Assembly: GCA_045546975.1 (NCBI GenBank)
Contig: JAZQDV010000010.1
Location: 248,001 to 312,000, forward strand
Length of the DNA: 64,000 nucleotides
Reading direction: 5' to 3'
From: SIG480 sp045546975
Lineage (GTDB): Bacteria > Bacillota > Clostridia > Oscillospirales > JAAYXM01
Shown: positions 48,959 through 56,737 of the stretch, piece after piece
How the letters are laid out: each line of letters opens with the position of its first letter
Numbering within the stretch: the first letter of the stretch is position 1
Translations under genes and position numbers: made by a program
Notes under the pieces: model-generated
Seen by the model: only the letters and a program-made list of their open reading frames with translations
Database searches by the model: none
What the model was told of the DNA's origin: nothing

Positions 48959-50257
48959 ATGAAAAAAGGCATACTCGGTTTTGTTGCTGTTCTGGTGGTT
49001 GTTGCATTAGTTGCAGTAATCGCAATCAGCGGCCTTAACCTTGGTGTAGCGGAGATTCCGAGTGCAGTTGACGGTATTCGACTCGGTCTTGATCTCAAAG
49101 GCGGTGCGGCTATAACATTTGAGGCACGCACAGAGGACGGGTCAACACCGTCGATGGCAGATATGGAAATTGCACAGACAGTTCTCAGAAAGAGACTTGA
49201 TGCTGCAAACTACACGGAAGCTACCGTCCAGATAATGGGCGATAAGCGTCTTGCAGTAGAGATTCCATCGGTTACTGACCCTGATGAAGCTGTTGAGCTT
49301 CTCGGAAAAACTGCTGTTTTAGAGTTTCGTGATGCTGATTCAAATGTAATTTTGACAGGTGCAGACATTGAGAGTGCAGCATCAGTTTACGGACAGGTAT
49401 CAGAAACAGGACCGAGCGTACACCACGTCACACTTAAGTTCAAGAGTGAGGCACGTTCAAAGTTTGTTGCAGCAACAAAGGTTGCCGCTGCAAACGCAAG
49501 CTCAGGGAAGAACTACATCGACATTTTCCTTGATGATGTAAATCAGAGCCATGCGTTTGTTGATGCTTCCTATGCATCTACAGGCATTGATTCAGAAAGC
49601 GTTGTTATCACAATGGGCGACGAGAACAGCATGATGGCTACCGGCGGCGATGCTGCAAAGACTCTTGCAAATGTAATCAATTCCGGACGTCTTCCGTTTG
49701 AGCTTGAGGAAATCGAAACACGTGCAGTAGGGCCGACATTGGGCGAGAAGGCACTTGAAACAAGTCTCTTTGCAGGACTTATCGGTCTTATTCTTGTTAT
49801 CATCTTTATGATAGCTATTTACAGGCTTCCTGGTATTGTTGCGGGTATTTCTCTTGCGTTCTACACAACTCTTTTCATAGTAGTTATGGCTCTTCTCAAG
49901 GTCAACCTTTCACTTCCGGGTATTGCAGGTGTTATCCTCTCGATCGGTATGGCGGTTGATGCTAACGTAATTATTTATGAGCGTATTAAGGAAGAACTCA
50001 GGAACGGTAAGACAATAAAGGCTTCCATTGATGCGGGATTTAAGCGTGCATTCACGGCAATTCTTGACTCCAACATCACAACCCTCATCGCAGCAGTAGT
50101 TCTTTATATGTACGGTATGGGCACAATAGTAGGCTTTGCAATCACTTTGGGACTCGGCGTTGTTATCTCAATGTTCACGGTTTTGGTAGTATCACGTTTC
50201 TTGCTTTACCGCCTCGTTGATATGAACGTCAAGTCGCTCAAGGCTTACGGTGTATAA
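48959..50257 (+). CDS. secD: Protein translocase subunit SecD
   Basis: The 432-residue membrane protein assists the SecYEG channel in exporting proteins using the proton gradient. It has one N-terminal helix followed by a large extracytoplasmic loop, with the signature GIRLGLDLKGGAAITFEA. Five more helices follow in the second half, with the RND-type motifs (VLEFRDAD, GVILSIGMAVDANVIIYERI and GFKRAFTAILDSNITTLIAA). It is shorter than enterobacterial SecD, like other Clostridia. ATG 48959 follows GAGGAGG. Confidence 0.96.
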   Translation: MKKGILGFVAVLVVVALVAVIAISGLNLGVAEIPSAVDGIRLGLDLKGGAAITFEARTEDGSTPSMADMEIAQTVLRKRLDAANYTEATVQIMGDKRLAVEIPSVTDPDEAVELLGKTAVLEFRDADSNVILTGADIESAASVYGQVSETGPSVHHVTLKFKSEARSKFVAATKVAAANASSGKNYIDIFLDDVNQSHAFVDASYASTGIDSESVVITMGDENSMMATGGDAAKTLANVINSGRLPFELEEIETRAVGPTLGEKALETSLFAGLIGLILVIIFMIAIYRLPGIVAGISLAFYTTLFIVVMALLKVNLSLPGIAGVILSIGMAVDANVIIYERIKEELRNGKTIKASIDAGFKRAFTAILDSNITTLIAAVVLYMYGMGTIVGFAITLGLGVVISMFTVLVVSRFLLYRLVDMNVKSLKAYGV

Positions 50258-50270
50258 GGAGGGGAAAGAA

Positions 50271-51209
50271 ATGTTTGCTAAATTGGAAAATAAACTTAAC
50301 ATAGTTAGTAAGTTCAACATTTTTGGAACAATCGCAGTTATAGTTGCCCTTTTAGGTTTGGTTTCCGTTGTTCTCCTTCCGTTTAATGTAAATCTCTTCA
50401 ATTTTGATATTGACTTTGCAGGCGGAACAACACTGTCTTATAATATGCATAAGGATCTTGACAAGGCAGAGCTTGATAACATAGCAGCGATTACTGAAAA
50501 GACGGTAGGCATCGCACCGTCATCAGTTCAGAAGCTTGACGACGGAACTCAGGTTCTCATCAAGATTAATACTCTTGAAGCACAGCAGCGCGATGCTATC
50601 TTTACAGCACTCAAGGAAGCGTACGGACTCAATGACGGAACAACAAAGGATGAAAATGGAAATGTGATCCCGACAGATATCCTCTCTGTTGATAATGTTG
50701 ACCCTGTTATGGGTAAGGATTTGAGAAATGCTGCTATCATTTCAGCACTTCTTGCAATTCTTCTTATGCTTGTTTACATAGCAATCCGTTTCAGTGTAAA
50801 GTCAGGTGTTGCAGCAGTTGTAGCTCTTGCACATGACGTTTTGGTAGTTATCGGTGCTTATGTCGTTTTCCGCATCCCTGTAAATATGACGTTTATCGCA
50901 GTTGTTCTTACAATCCTCGGTTATTCTATCAACGCAACAATCGTCATATTTGACAGAATTCGTGAAAACAGAAAGATACTTAAGAAAACAAGCTTTGAGG
51001 ATGTTGCAAACAAGAGTATCTGGCAGACAGTAACAAGAAGCATAAACACAACAATCACAACGCTTCTTCCGGTTGTATTCATTGCAATCTTCGGTGTAAC
51101 ATCAATCAGAAACTTTGCAATTCCGCTTATTGTCGGTCTCGTTGCAGGTTTGTATTCTTCAGTATTTATCTCAGGTCCGGTCTGGGCAAAGCTTGAAAAG
51201 AATAAATAA
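50271..51209 (+). CDS. secF: Protein translocase subunit SecF
   Basis: This 312-residue partner of SecD has six helices and a smaller outer loop. The family marks are NFDIDFAGGTTLSY and VVLTILGYSINATIVIFDRIRENRK, as well as TRSINTTITTLLPV. I use ATG 50271 after AGGAGGGG. It begins 14 bases after secD in the standard secD-secF order. Confidence 0.96.
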   Translation: MFAKLENKLNIVSKFNIFGTIAVIVALLGLVSVVLLPFNVNLFNFDIDFAGGTTLSYNMHKDLDKAELDNIAAITEKTVGIAPSSVQKLDDGTQVLIKINTLEAQQRDAIFTALKEAYGLNDGTTKDENGNVIPTDILSVDNVDPVMGKDLRNAAIISALLAILLMLVYIAIRFSVKSGVAAVVALAHDVLVVIGAYVVFRIPVNMTFIAVVLTILGYSINATIVIFDRIRENRKILKKTSFEDVANKSIWQTVTRSINTTITTLLPVVFIAIFGVTSIRNFAIPLIVGLVAGLYSSVFISGPVWAKLEKNK

Positions 51210-51217
51210 AGCATTTT

Positions 51218-51245
51218 CAGAGGCTTGCATTTTTGCAAGCCTCTG
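51218..51245 (+). terminator. Hairpin after secF
   Basis: CAGAGGCTTGCA (51218-51229) pairs perfectly with TGCAAGCCTCTG (51234-51245) around TTTT. Only a short, broken T-tract follows, so termination may be partial. Confidence 0.65.
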
Positions 51246-51273
51246 GTTAATAAATAGCGGAGGTGTTTTGTAT

Positions 51274-52074
51274 TTGAAGGTGGGAATTTCGAGTGCCGTG
51301 TTTTATCCGATGGAATCCGAAAAATCGTTTGACAAGCTGATTTCGGCAGGATTTTCAACGGCGGAATTTTTCTATAATTGTGAATATGAAATTTCGGATG
51401 AATTTATAGAATACCTCTCAAAAAAGGTGAATGACGGGGGAATGGAGATAATTTCGGTTCACCCGTTTACTGCGTTTGCAGAAGGTGTGTTCCTGTTTTC
51501 AGATTATACTAGAAGAACAGAGGAACAAATGAACAAGTACGAGAATACGTTCCGACAAATGCAGAAGCTTGGCGCAAAGTACTTTTCGTTTCATGGCGAC
51601 CGCGCGTTCAAGGGACTTTCCGATGATTTCTGCAAGCTTACCGAGAGGGATGCAGAAATGCTTCGCACACTTTCGTCTCGGGCGAAAAAGTATGGAGTTA
51701 CGGTGTGCCTTGAAAATGTTTCGTGGTGCAAATCGGCGAATATCAGCTATATCAGGGAGGTTTACGATGCTGTGCCTGAAATTGGCTTCACACTTGATTT
51801 GAAGCAGGCAAGACGTGCGGGTGTATCTGTTGATGAGTATATCTCCGCAATGAGTGACAGAATCAAAAATATTCATGTAAGCGATTTTGACGATGCCTCC
51901 GACTGCTTGCCTCCCGGCGAGGGTAAGTTTGATTTTTCAAAGTTCTTCAAAAGGATTAAAAATACAGGGTATTCTGGTGATGTACTTATAGAGGTCTATT
52001 CATCTAATTTTTCAAAAACAGACCAACTTGTTAAAGCAAGGAACTTCCTTGAAAAGAAGATTACAGATTTGTGA
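51274..52074 (+). CDS. Sugar phosphate isomerase/epimerase (xylose-isomerase-like TIM barrel)
   Basis: The 266-residue product belongs to the AP-endonuclease-2/xylose-isomerase-like TIM barrel family. Metal-ligand segments are visible: FSFHGDR, VCLENVSW, FTLDLKQA and IHVSDFDD, with EVYS near the end. Members isomerise or epimerise sugars or act on DNA; the substrate is unknown. I start at TTG 51274, ten bases after GGAGG, which gives the usual KVGISS opening; the frame is open further left but runs into secF. It begins 65 bases after secF. Confidence 0.78.
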   Translation: MKVGISSAVFYPMESEKSFDKLISAGFSTAEFFYNCEYEISDEFIEYLSKKVNDGGMEIISVHPFTAFAEGVFLFSDYTRRTEEQMNKYENTFRQMQKLGAKYFSFHGDRAFKGLSDDFCKLTERDAEMLRTLSSRAKKYGVTVCLENVSWCKSANISYIREVYDAVPEIGFTLDLKQARRAGVSVDEYISAMSDRIKNIHVSDFDDASDCLPPGEGKFDFSKFFKRIKNTGYSGDVLIEVYSSNFSKTDQLVKARNFLEKKITDL

Positions 52075-52091
52075 CATTTTCTGCTATTTAC

Positions 52092-52120
52092 TTGAAAATT
52101 TATGTAAACTTTGGTATTGT
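52092..52120 (+). promoter_or_regulatory. Possible promoter of nrdR
   Basis: TTGAAA (52092-52097) and TATTGT (52115-52120) are 17 bases apart, 37 bases before the nrdR start. A second -10-like TATTAT follows directly. Confidence 0.5.
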
Positions 52121-52156
52121 TATTATAGAAATAAATTGTCCTTTGGAGGTATTCGT

Positions 52157-52609
52157 ATGAAGTGTCCTTATTGTGGCTTTTTGGAAAGTAAAGTTTTGGA
52201 TTCGCGCCCTGCAGAAGGCGGCGGGTCAATTCGACGTCGCAGAGAGTGTCTTTCTTGCCAGAAACGCTTTACAACGTATGAGACAATAGAGAGTATGCCT
52301 CTTTATGTTATCAAAAACGACGGTTCGCGTCAGCTTTTTGATAAGGCGAAGCTTCTTTCCGGTATGCTCCGTGCCTGTGTCAAGAGACCTGTGCCGATAC
52401 ATAAGCTTGAGGAGGTCGCTGACGAAATTGAGCAGACGCTCCAGAATACAATGGAGAAAGAAGTTTCAAGCAGCAAAATAGGTGAGATGACAATGAAACG
52501 CCTTAAGGAAATTGACCAGGTTGCTTATGTCCGCTTCGTTTCGGTTTACCGCTCGTTTGAAGATGTTGAGTCCTTCTTTGCAGAGCTCAATGGTCTTAAA
52601 GGAAAATAA
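52157..52609 (+). CDS. nrdR: Transcriptional repressor NrdR
   Basis: The 150-residue regulator represses ribonucleotide reductase genes. A zinc ribbon covers the first 40 residues (KCPYCGF, then RRRECLSCQKRFTTYE), followed by an ATP-cone domain (VIKNDGSRQLFDKAKLLSGMLRAC). The length is standard. It starts at ATG 52157 after GGAGG. No reductase gene is in the window. Confidence 0.97.
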   Translation: MKCPYCGFLESKVLDSRPAEGGGSIRRRRECLSCQKRFTTYETIESMPLYVIKNDGSRQLFDKAKLLSGMLRACVKRPVPIHKLEEVADEIEQTLQNTMEKEVSSSKIGEMTMKRLKEIDQVAYVRFVSVYRSFEDVESFFAELNGLKGK

Positions 52610-52615
52610 AACGAT

Positions 52616-52653
52616 ACCTCAGTGCCTTTTAATGCACTGAGGTTAATTTTTTT
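52616..52653. terminator. Terminator after nrdR
   Basis: ACCTCAGTGC (52616-52625) pairs with GCACTGAGGT (52634-52643) around an eight-base loop, followed by TAATTTTTTT. It also faces the convergent DUF421 gene. Confidence 0.85.
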
Positions 52654-53320
52654 GCTTTTCAATTACTATAACATTATCGGAAAGGTCTGCCTGCATCAGA
52701 AAAACTTCGGAGTAAGATGTGATTCCTTTTTTTGAAAGAATGTTTTTTACCCAGGCTTCATTTTTCCCAAGAAGTTCTGTTTGTTTTTTTATAAAAACCC
52801 CGTCAGAAATTAGCGTGTATGGGAGAAAAGTGGTGTCGTTTGTTATTCCGACATCCTCGCGCTTTGCCGTGTCTTTTGAAGCGAAAGGAAAGACACTTAG
52901 TTCTCCGCTTGTTTCAAGTATTGCATATTTGACCTCTTCTATACTAATGAAACCCTTTAGTCTCAGCTCCTCTAAAAGTTCGTCGATTGTAAGACGGATT
53001 TTTTTCATTTCCTTCTGGTTGAGTTTTCCGTTTTCTATTATTATATTTGTGCGTCCGGATGTAAGCTTGCGAATCTTTCTGCTGTGTATGAAGATGTACG
53101 ATATGATAAGCTCGAGTGCAACCAGTGTCAGGACAGGAATAATGCCGGTAAAAAGGGGAGTGTCATTACTTTGCATTGGCAGGGTGGCAAGCTCTGAAAC
53201 AAGAAGGGTTACAACGAATTCGGATGCGGAGAGCTCGCCTACCTGACGCTTGCCCATGGCTCGCAAGGAGATAATAACCAAAAAATAAAGTATGATTGTT
53301 CTGAAGAAAACAGTTGTCAT
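52643..53320 (-). CDS. DUF421 (YetF-like) membrane protein
   Basis: The 225-residue protein has three N-terminal helices (about residues 5-80) and a cytoplasmic DUF421/YetF domain. LRAMGKRQVGELSASEFVVTLLVSELA and IIENGKLNQKEMKKIRLTIDELLEELRLKG are very typical, as is IEEVKYAILETSGELSVF. Homologues in Bacillus affect spore germination and membrane properties, but the molecular role is unknown. It is convergent with nrdR, and its stop lies in the terminator. Confidence 0.88.
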   Translation of the reverse strand: MTTVFFRTIILYFLVIISLRAMGKRQVGELSASEFVVTLLVSELATLPMQSNDTPLFTGIIPVLTLVALELIISYIFIHSRKIRKLTSGRTNIIIENGKLNQKEMKKIRLTIDELLEELRLKGFISIEEVKYAILETSGELSVFPFASKDTAKREDVGITNDTTFLPYTLISDGVFIKKQTELLGKNEAWVKNILSKKGITSYSEVFLMQADLSDNVIVIEKQKN

Positions 53321-53350
53321 AAAGACACCTCAAAAAAATAAAAATACTAC

Positions 53351-53379
53351 TTGCAACTTTAAGAAAGATATGCTATACT
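53351..53379 (+). promoter_or_regulatory. Promoter of tRNA-Pro
   Basis: TTGCAA (53351-53356) and TATACT (53374-53379) are 17 bases apart, ending 14 bases before the tRNA. Confidence 0.7.
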
Positions 53380-53393
53380 TTATGAGTTGATAT

Positions 53394-53470
53394 CCGGGTG
53401 TGGCGCAGCTTGGTAGCGCGCTTGAATGGGGTTCAAGAGGCCGCAGGTTCGACTCCTGTCACTCGGACCA
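53394..53470 (+). tRNA. tRNA-Pro (anticodon GGG)
   Basis: The 77-base tRNA has the acceptor stem CCGGGTG/CACTCGG with one G-U pair, and encoded ACCA. The anticodon stem CTTGA/TCAAG encloses ATGGGGT, which gives anticodon GGG. The T-arm is GCAGG-TTCGACT-CCTGT. Its 3' part is duplicated 186 bases downstream. Confidence 0.95.
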
Positions 53471-53519
53471 GGAAAGCACTGATGACTTTGTCATCGGTGC
53501 TTTTTTCTTTTGAACGATA
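53444..53519 (+). repeat. 76-base direct repeat, copy 1 (tRNA-Pro 3' end plus terminator)
   Basis: Bases 53444-53519 are identical to 53630-53705. The copy covers the T-arm and 3' acceptor of tRNA-Pro, the terminator, and a short trailing GAACGATA. Confidence 0.95.
53473..53507 (+). terminator. Terminator of tRNA-Pro
   Basis: AAAGCACTGATGAC (53473-53486) pairs with GTCATCGGTGCTTT (53490-53503) with one G-U pair around TTT, followed by T's. Confidence 0.9.
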
Positions 53520-53540
53520 ACAGAGAGCCTGCGGCCTCTT

Positions 53541-53587
53541 TGTCATCCCCGAGCGGTTGCCACGAAAGTGGCGAGCGAGTGGGGACA
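53541..53587. other. Long imperfect hairpin with GAAA tetraloop
   Basis: GCCAC-GAAA-GTGGC (53559-53572) forms a stem with a GNRA loop. Outer CCCC (53547-53550) and GGGG (53581-53584), together with TGT and ACA, extend it. It lies in the spacer between the tRNA and its partial copy. Confidence 0.6.
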
Positions 53588-53595
53588 TAATATAT

Positions 53596-53656
53596 CGGGA
53601 GCGCGTGTGCAAAGCATACGCACTTCCCTCAGGTTCGACTCCTGTCACTCGGACCA
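53596..53656 (+). pseudogene. tRNA-Pro-like remnant with hairpin in place of the 5' half
   Basis: The last 27 bases (CAGGTTCGACTCCTGT to the CCA end) match tRNA-Pro exactly. The 5' part is CGGGA, then a hairpin GCGTGTGC-AAA-GCATACGC (53603-53621), then TTCCC. There is no D-arm and no anticodon arm, so it is not a normal tRNA. It may be a decayed copy, or a small RNA ending in a T-arm-like domain with its own terminator. Confidence 0.6.
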
Positions 53657-53705
53657 GGAAAGCACTGATGACTTTGTCATCGGTGCTTTTTTCTTTTGAA
53701 CGATA
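53630..53705 (+). repeat. 76-base direct repeat, copy 2
   Basis: This is the exact second copy of 53444-53519, including the terminator (stem 53659-53672 with 53676-53689). Confidence 0.95.
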
Positions 53706-53720
53706 TTCGAGGGCCAATAC

Positions 53721-53749
53721 TTGATATTTCTCGTCGCAAATGGTATAAT
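53721..53749 (+). promoter_or_regulatory. Promoter of the SNF-family transporter gene
   Basis: TTGATA (53721-53726) and TATAAT (53744-53749) are 17 bases apart, with TGG before the -10 as an extended element. It lies just after the second repeat copy. Confidence 0.8.
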
Positions 53750-53780
53750 ATATGCAACATTTCAAAATGGAGTGAGGTAA

Positions 53781-55148
53781 ATGCAACAGAGAGAAAAATT
53801 TTCATCAAGACTCGGGTTTTTGCTTATATCTGCAGGTTGTGCCATAGGTCTTGGAAATGTATGGAGATTCCCGTATATAACAGGACTCAATGGTGGTGCA
53901 GCGTTTGTACTGATATATCTTTTGTTCCTTGTTATTTTCGGCCTTCCGATTATGGCGATGGAGTTTTCGGTAGGACGCGCAAGTCGTAAGAGCGTTGCCG
54001 CATCGTTCCGTGAGCTTGAGCCGAAGGGAACCAAATGGCACATATTTAGTTACTTTGCTATGGCGGGCAACTATCTTCTTATGATGTTCTATACCACCAT
54101 TTGCGGTTGGATGTTTTCGTACTGCGTCAAGATGGCTCGCGGTGAGTTTGTCGGCGTAGATTCAAATGGGGTAGGTGAAATTTTTTCAAATTTCACGGCA
54201 AACCCGTCGGCACTTACGTTCTGGATGATAATTGCGGTTTTTGTGGGTTTCTTTATTTGCTCTCTTGGACTCCAAAAGGGCGTAGAGAAGATTACGAAAA
54301 TTATGATGTCCAGTCTCTTTGTTATTATGCTTATACTTGTCATCCGTTCGGTAACACTTCCGGGCGCGGGTGAAGGTCTTGCATTTTACTTAAAGCCTGA
54401 TTTTTCAAAGATGGCAGAGCGTGGAATAATGAATGTCGTTTCCGATGCAATGGGACAGGCTTTCTTTACGCTTAGTATCGGTATCGGATCAATGGCAATC
54501 TTCGGAAGCTATATTGATAAAGACCGTTCGCTTATGGGAGAATCGGTAAGCATTCTTGCGCTTGATACTTCTGTTGCGTTTATGTCGGGACTTATAATTT
54601 TCCCCGCATGCTTTGCGTTCAATGTAAATCCGGGACAGGGACCTGGTCTTGTATTCGTCACACTTCCCAACATTTTCAATGTAATGGCAGGTGGAAGGAT
54701 CTGGGGAACACTCTTCTTCGTCTTTATGTCCTTCGCGGCACTTTCAACGGTTGTTGCAGTTTTTGAAAATATTATCGCGTTTGCTATGGATCTTCTCGGT
54801 TGGTCGAGAAAAAAGGCAGTATGGGTAAACTTTTTTGCAATAATTCTTTTGTCTCTCCCGTGTGTTCTTGGATTTAGTGTCTGGAGCGGATTTGAGCCCT
54901 TTGGCGCAGGCTCGAACATACTTGATTTAGAGGACTTTATCGTAAGTAACAATCTCTTGCCGCTTGGTTCTCTTGTTTATCTTCTTTTCTGTATCACGAG
55001 ATACGGTTGGGGATGGGATAACTTTATTGAAGAGGCAAATGCAGGAAAAGGAATGAGATTCCCGAAATGGGCAAGAGTATATCTCAAATACATTTTGCCG
55101 CTCGCAGTGCTTTTCCTCTTTGTTCAGGGATATGTCAGCAAATTCTAA
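53781..55148 (+). CDS. Sodium-dependent transporter, NSS/SNF family
   Basis: The 455-residue symporter of about 12 helices takes up amino acids or similar amines with sodium. The hallmark SRLGFLLISAGCAIGLGNVWRFPY opens the first helix, which unwinds to bind substrate and sodium. LIYLLFLVIFGLPIMAMEFSVGR and the sixth-helix region FFTLSIGIGSMAIFGSY are also present. It is a bacterial MhsT/TnaT-like length. The substrate cannot be deduced. It starts at ATG 53781 after GAGTGAGG. Confidence 0.92.
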   Translation: MQQREKFSSRLGFLLISAGCAIGLGNVWRFPYITGLNGGAAFVLIYLLFLVIFGLPIMAMEFSVGRASRKSVAASFRELEPKGTKWHIFSYFAMAGNYLLMMFYTTICGWMFSYCVKMARGEFVGVDSNGVGEIFSNFTANPSALTFWMIIAVFVGFFICSLGLQKGVEKITKIMMSSLFVIMLILVIRSVTLPGAGEGLAFYLKPDFSKMAERGIMNVVSDAMGQAFFTLSIGIGSMAIFGSYIDKDRSLMGESVSILALDTSVAFMSGLIIFPACFAFNVNPGQGPGLVFVTLPNIFNVMAGGRIWGTLFFVFMSFAALSTVVAVFENIIAFAMDLLGWSRKKAVWVNFFAIILLSLPCVLGFSVWSGFEPFGAGSNILDLEDFIVSNNLLPLGSLVYLLFCITRYGWGWDNFIEEANAGKGMRFPKWARVYLKYILPLAVLFLFVQGYVSKF

Positions 55149-55154
55149 AAAACT

Positions 55155-55189
55155 AAAACACGGTAGGAAACGCCCTACCGTGTTTTTTT
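55155..55189. terminator. Terminator after the SNF transporter gene
   Basis: AAAACACGGTAGG (55155-55167) pairs perfectly with CCTACCGTGTTTT (55174-55186), followed by T's. It also serves the convergent rluA-type gene. Confidence 0.92.
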
Positions 55190-56138
55190 AGAAAAATTTG
55201 TCTTTGAACGGAATGTTCTTTATAACGAATGTTTGGTTGTTCAGATATTGGAGCGCTCCTGCAGGTGTCTTAAAGTTAAAGACGAGCTTGTATGAGCACA
55301 ATGCCTGATACTTCATGCCGTATTTCTTGTTTTCAGCATTTTTTCCGTACTTGCCATCACCCAGGAGTGGATGACCGATACTTGCCATGTGTGCACGTAT
55401 CTGGTGCGTTCTGCCCGTGATAAGCTCACATTCGAGAAGTGAAAGCGTACCGTTTGTTTTGAGAGTGGTGTACTTGGTAATAGCGGTTTTGGCACCGGGT
55501 GAGGATGTCTTTTTGACATAGACGCGGTTTTCCTTTGCGTCCTTGAATATATAATCCTTGAGGGTCGCAGCGGCGGGCTTCGGTGTGCCGAGAACAATAC
55601 AGAGATAGTATTTTGAAAGCTCGCGATTTTTGATTTTATCGTTCATTATGCGAAGAGCTTCTGCGTTTTTTGCAGCAATCACGATTCCTGAGGTGTTGCG
55701 GTCTATTCTGTTGCAAAGGGATGGAATAAACGCGTTTTCGCGCTCCGGATTCCATTCTCCCTTTGATGCAAGATAGCTTAGCACCTGAGCAATAAGAGTT
55801 TCTCCGCCTGCTTCATCATCGTGAACGGATATGCCCGCAGGCTTATTCAGAAGAAGGATGTTTTCATCTTCATATATAGCCTCGGGAAATGCTGCGTTAA
55901 GCTTTTCTTCCGCTTTTTTTGCGCGGGTTTCCGTGAAAAACTCGTCGTTTATATACATCGTGACAACGTCTCCGATGTTGAGCCGTGCTTTTGCCTCTGT
56001 CCTTGCTGAATTCACCTTTATTTTTTTCAAACGAATAAACTTCTGTATTAGGTTTGACGGGAGAGAGGGAACAGCTTTTGAAATGAATTTATCGACGCGT
56101 GTATCTGCATCGTTTCTCTGTATAATAAATTCCTTCAT
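55188..56138 (-). CDS. RluA-family pseudouridine synthase
   Basis: The 316-residue enzyme converts uridine to pseudouridine in rRNA or tRNA. An S4-like RNA-binding domain spans about residues 1-85 (RVDKFISKAVPSLPSNLIQKF). The catalytic motif with its Asp is NRIDRNTSGIVIAAKN, where the usual H-R-L-D is N-R-I-D. ELITGRTHQIRAHMASIGHPLLGD is characteristic of RluA. I use the ATG at 56138, seven bases after GGAGG. Which RluC/RluD position it modifies is unknown. Confidence 0.92.
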   Translation of the reverse strand: MKEFIIQRNDADTRVDKFISKAVPSLPSNLIQKFIRLKKIKVNSARTEAKARLNIGDVVTMYINDEFFTETRAKKAEEKLNAAFPEAIYEDENILLLNKPAGISVHDDEAGGETLIAQVLSYLASKGEWNPERENAFIPSLCNRIDRNTSGIVIAAKNAEALRIMNDKIKNRELSKYYLCIVLGTPKPAAATLKDYIFKDAKENRVYVKKTSSPGAKTAITKYTTLKTNGTLSLLECELITGRTHQIRAHMASIGHPLLGDGKYGKNAENKKYGMKYQALCSYKLVFNFKTPAGALQYLNNQTFVIKNIPFKDKFF

Positions 56139-56227
56139 ACTCATTCCTCCTCTCTTTGATAAAAAGTATAACATACAAGTGAAATAAGTGCAAATCTAAT
56201 ATTTTATAAGAAAAAATAAAATTTTGC

Positions 56228-56256
56228 TTGATTTTTTATTTTATATATGGTATTAT
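56228..56256 (+). promoter_or_regulatory. Promoter of rplS
   Basis: TTGATT (56228-56233) and TATTAT (56251-56256) are 17 bases apart, leaving a leader of about 70 bases. Confidence 0.6.
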
Positions 56257-56278
56257 ATCCTAGTCATATAACGGGCGG

Positions 56279-56326
56279 TCCTCTGTCTTCTGCGTTAAGG
56301 CAAGAACGTCTACTAAGAAGGGAGGA
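56279..56326 (+). promoter_or_regulatory. rplS leader hairpin that can sequester the ribosome-binding site (L19 leader candidate)
   Basis: TCCTC (56279-56283) pairs with GAGGA (56322-56326), the core of the Shine-Dalgarno site. CTTCT (56287-56291) pairs with AGAAG (56316-56320), and CGTT (56293-56296) with AACG (56305-56308). The stacked stems would hide the site ten bases before the rplS ATG. L19 leaders are a known class of Bacillota autoregulatory element; assignment to that family is not tested here. Confidence 0.6.
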
Positions 56327-56335
56327 AGTTCATCA

Positions 56336-56677
56336 ATGGATCTTCTCAAGAATTTGACAGACAGTCAGCTCAAGAAGGATTTACCGGAAATAGGCATTGG
56401 TGACACTGTTCGTGTCCATGTCCTTATCAAGGAAGGTAACCGTGAACGTGTTCAGGTTTTTGAAGGCACAGTTATTGCTAGAAAGCATGGCGGCATTCAG
56501 GAAACAGTTACGGTTCGTCGCTTGTCATACGGTGTAGGTGTTGAAAAGGTATTCCCGATTCACGCACCTCATGTTGTAAAGTTTGAAATTGTCCGCAAGG
56601 GTAAAGTCAGACGTGCAAAGCTCTACTACTTACGTGGAAGAGTCGGCAAGGCGGCAAAGGTCAAAGAAGATATCTAA
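56336..56677 (+). CDS. rplS: 50S ribosomal protein L19
   Basis: The 113-residue large-subunit protein sits at the subunit interface. VRVHVLIKEGNRERVQVFEGTVIARK and the signature SYGVGVEKVFPIHAP are typical, with the final KLYYLRGRVGKAAKVKE. ATG 56336 is preceded by GGGAGGAAG. It is followed by a terminator-like hairpin and lepB. Confidence 0.98.
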   Translation: MDLLKNLTDSQLKKDLPEIGIGDTVRVHVLIKEGNRERVQVFEGTVIARKHGGIQETVTVRRLSYGVGVEKVFPIHAPHVVKFEIVRKGKVRRAKLYYLRGRVGKAAKVKEDI

Positions 56678-56681
56678 ATGG

Positions 56682-56716
56682 AGAAGGGGAGGGCTCAAGA
56701 GTCTTCCCTTTTTTCG
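56682..56716 (+). terminator. Terminator-like hairpin between rplS and lepB
   Basis: AAGGGGAG pairs with CTTCCCTT (one G-U pair) around an 11-base loop, followed directly by TTTT. It lies immediately after rplS and before the lepB ribosome-binding site, so it may limit read-through into the following genes. Confidence 0.65.
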
Positions 56717-56737
56717 TACATTTTGGAGAGTGTAATA

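Noticed and set aside
53394..53705. Intact prophage or genomic island attachment pair
   Set aside because: Only about 110 bases lie between the two repeat copies, and no integrase, excisionase or cargo gene is nearby.
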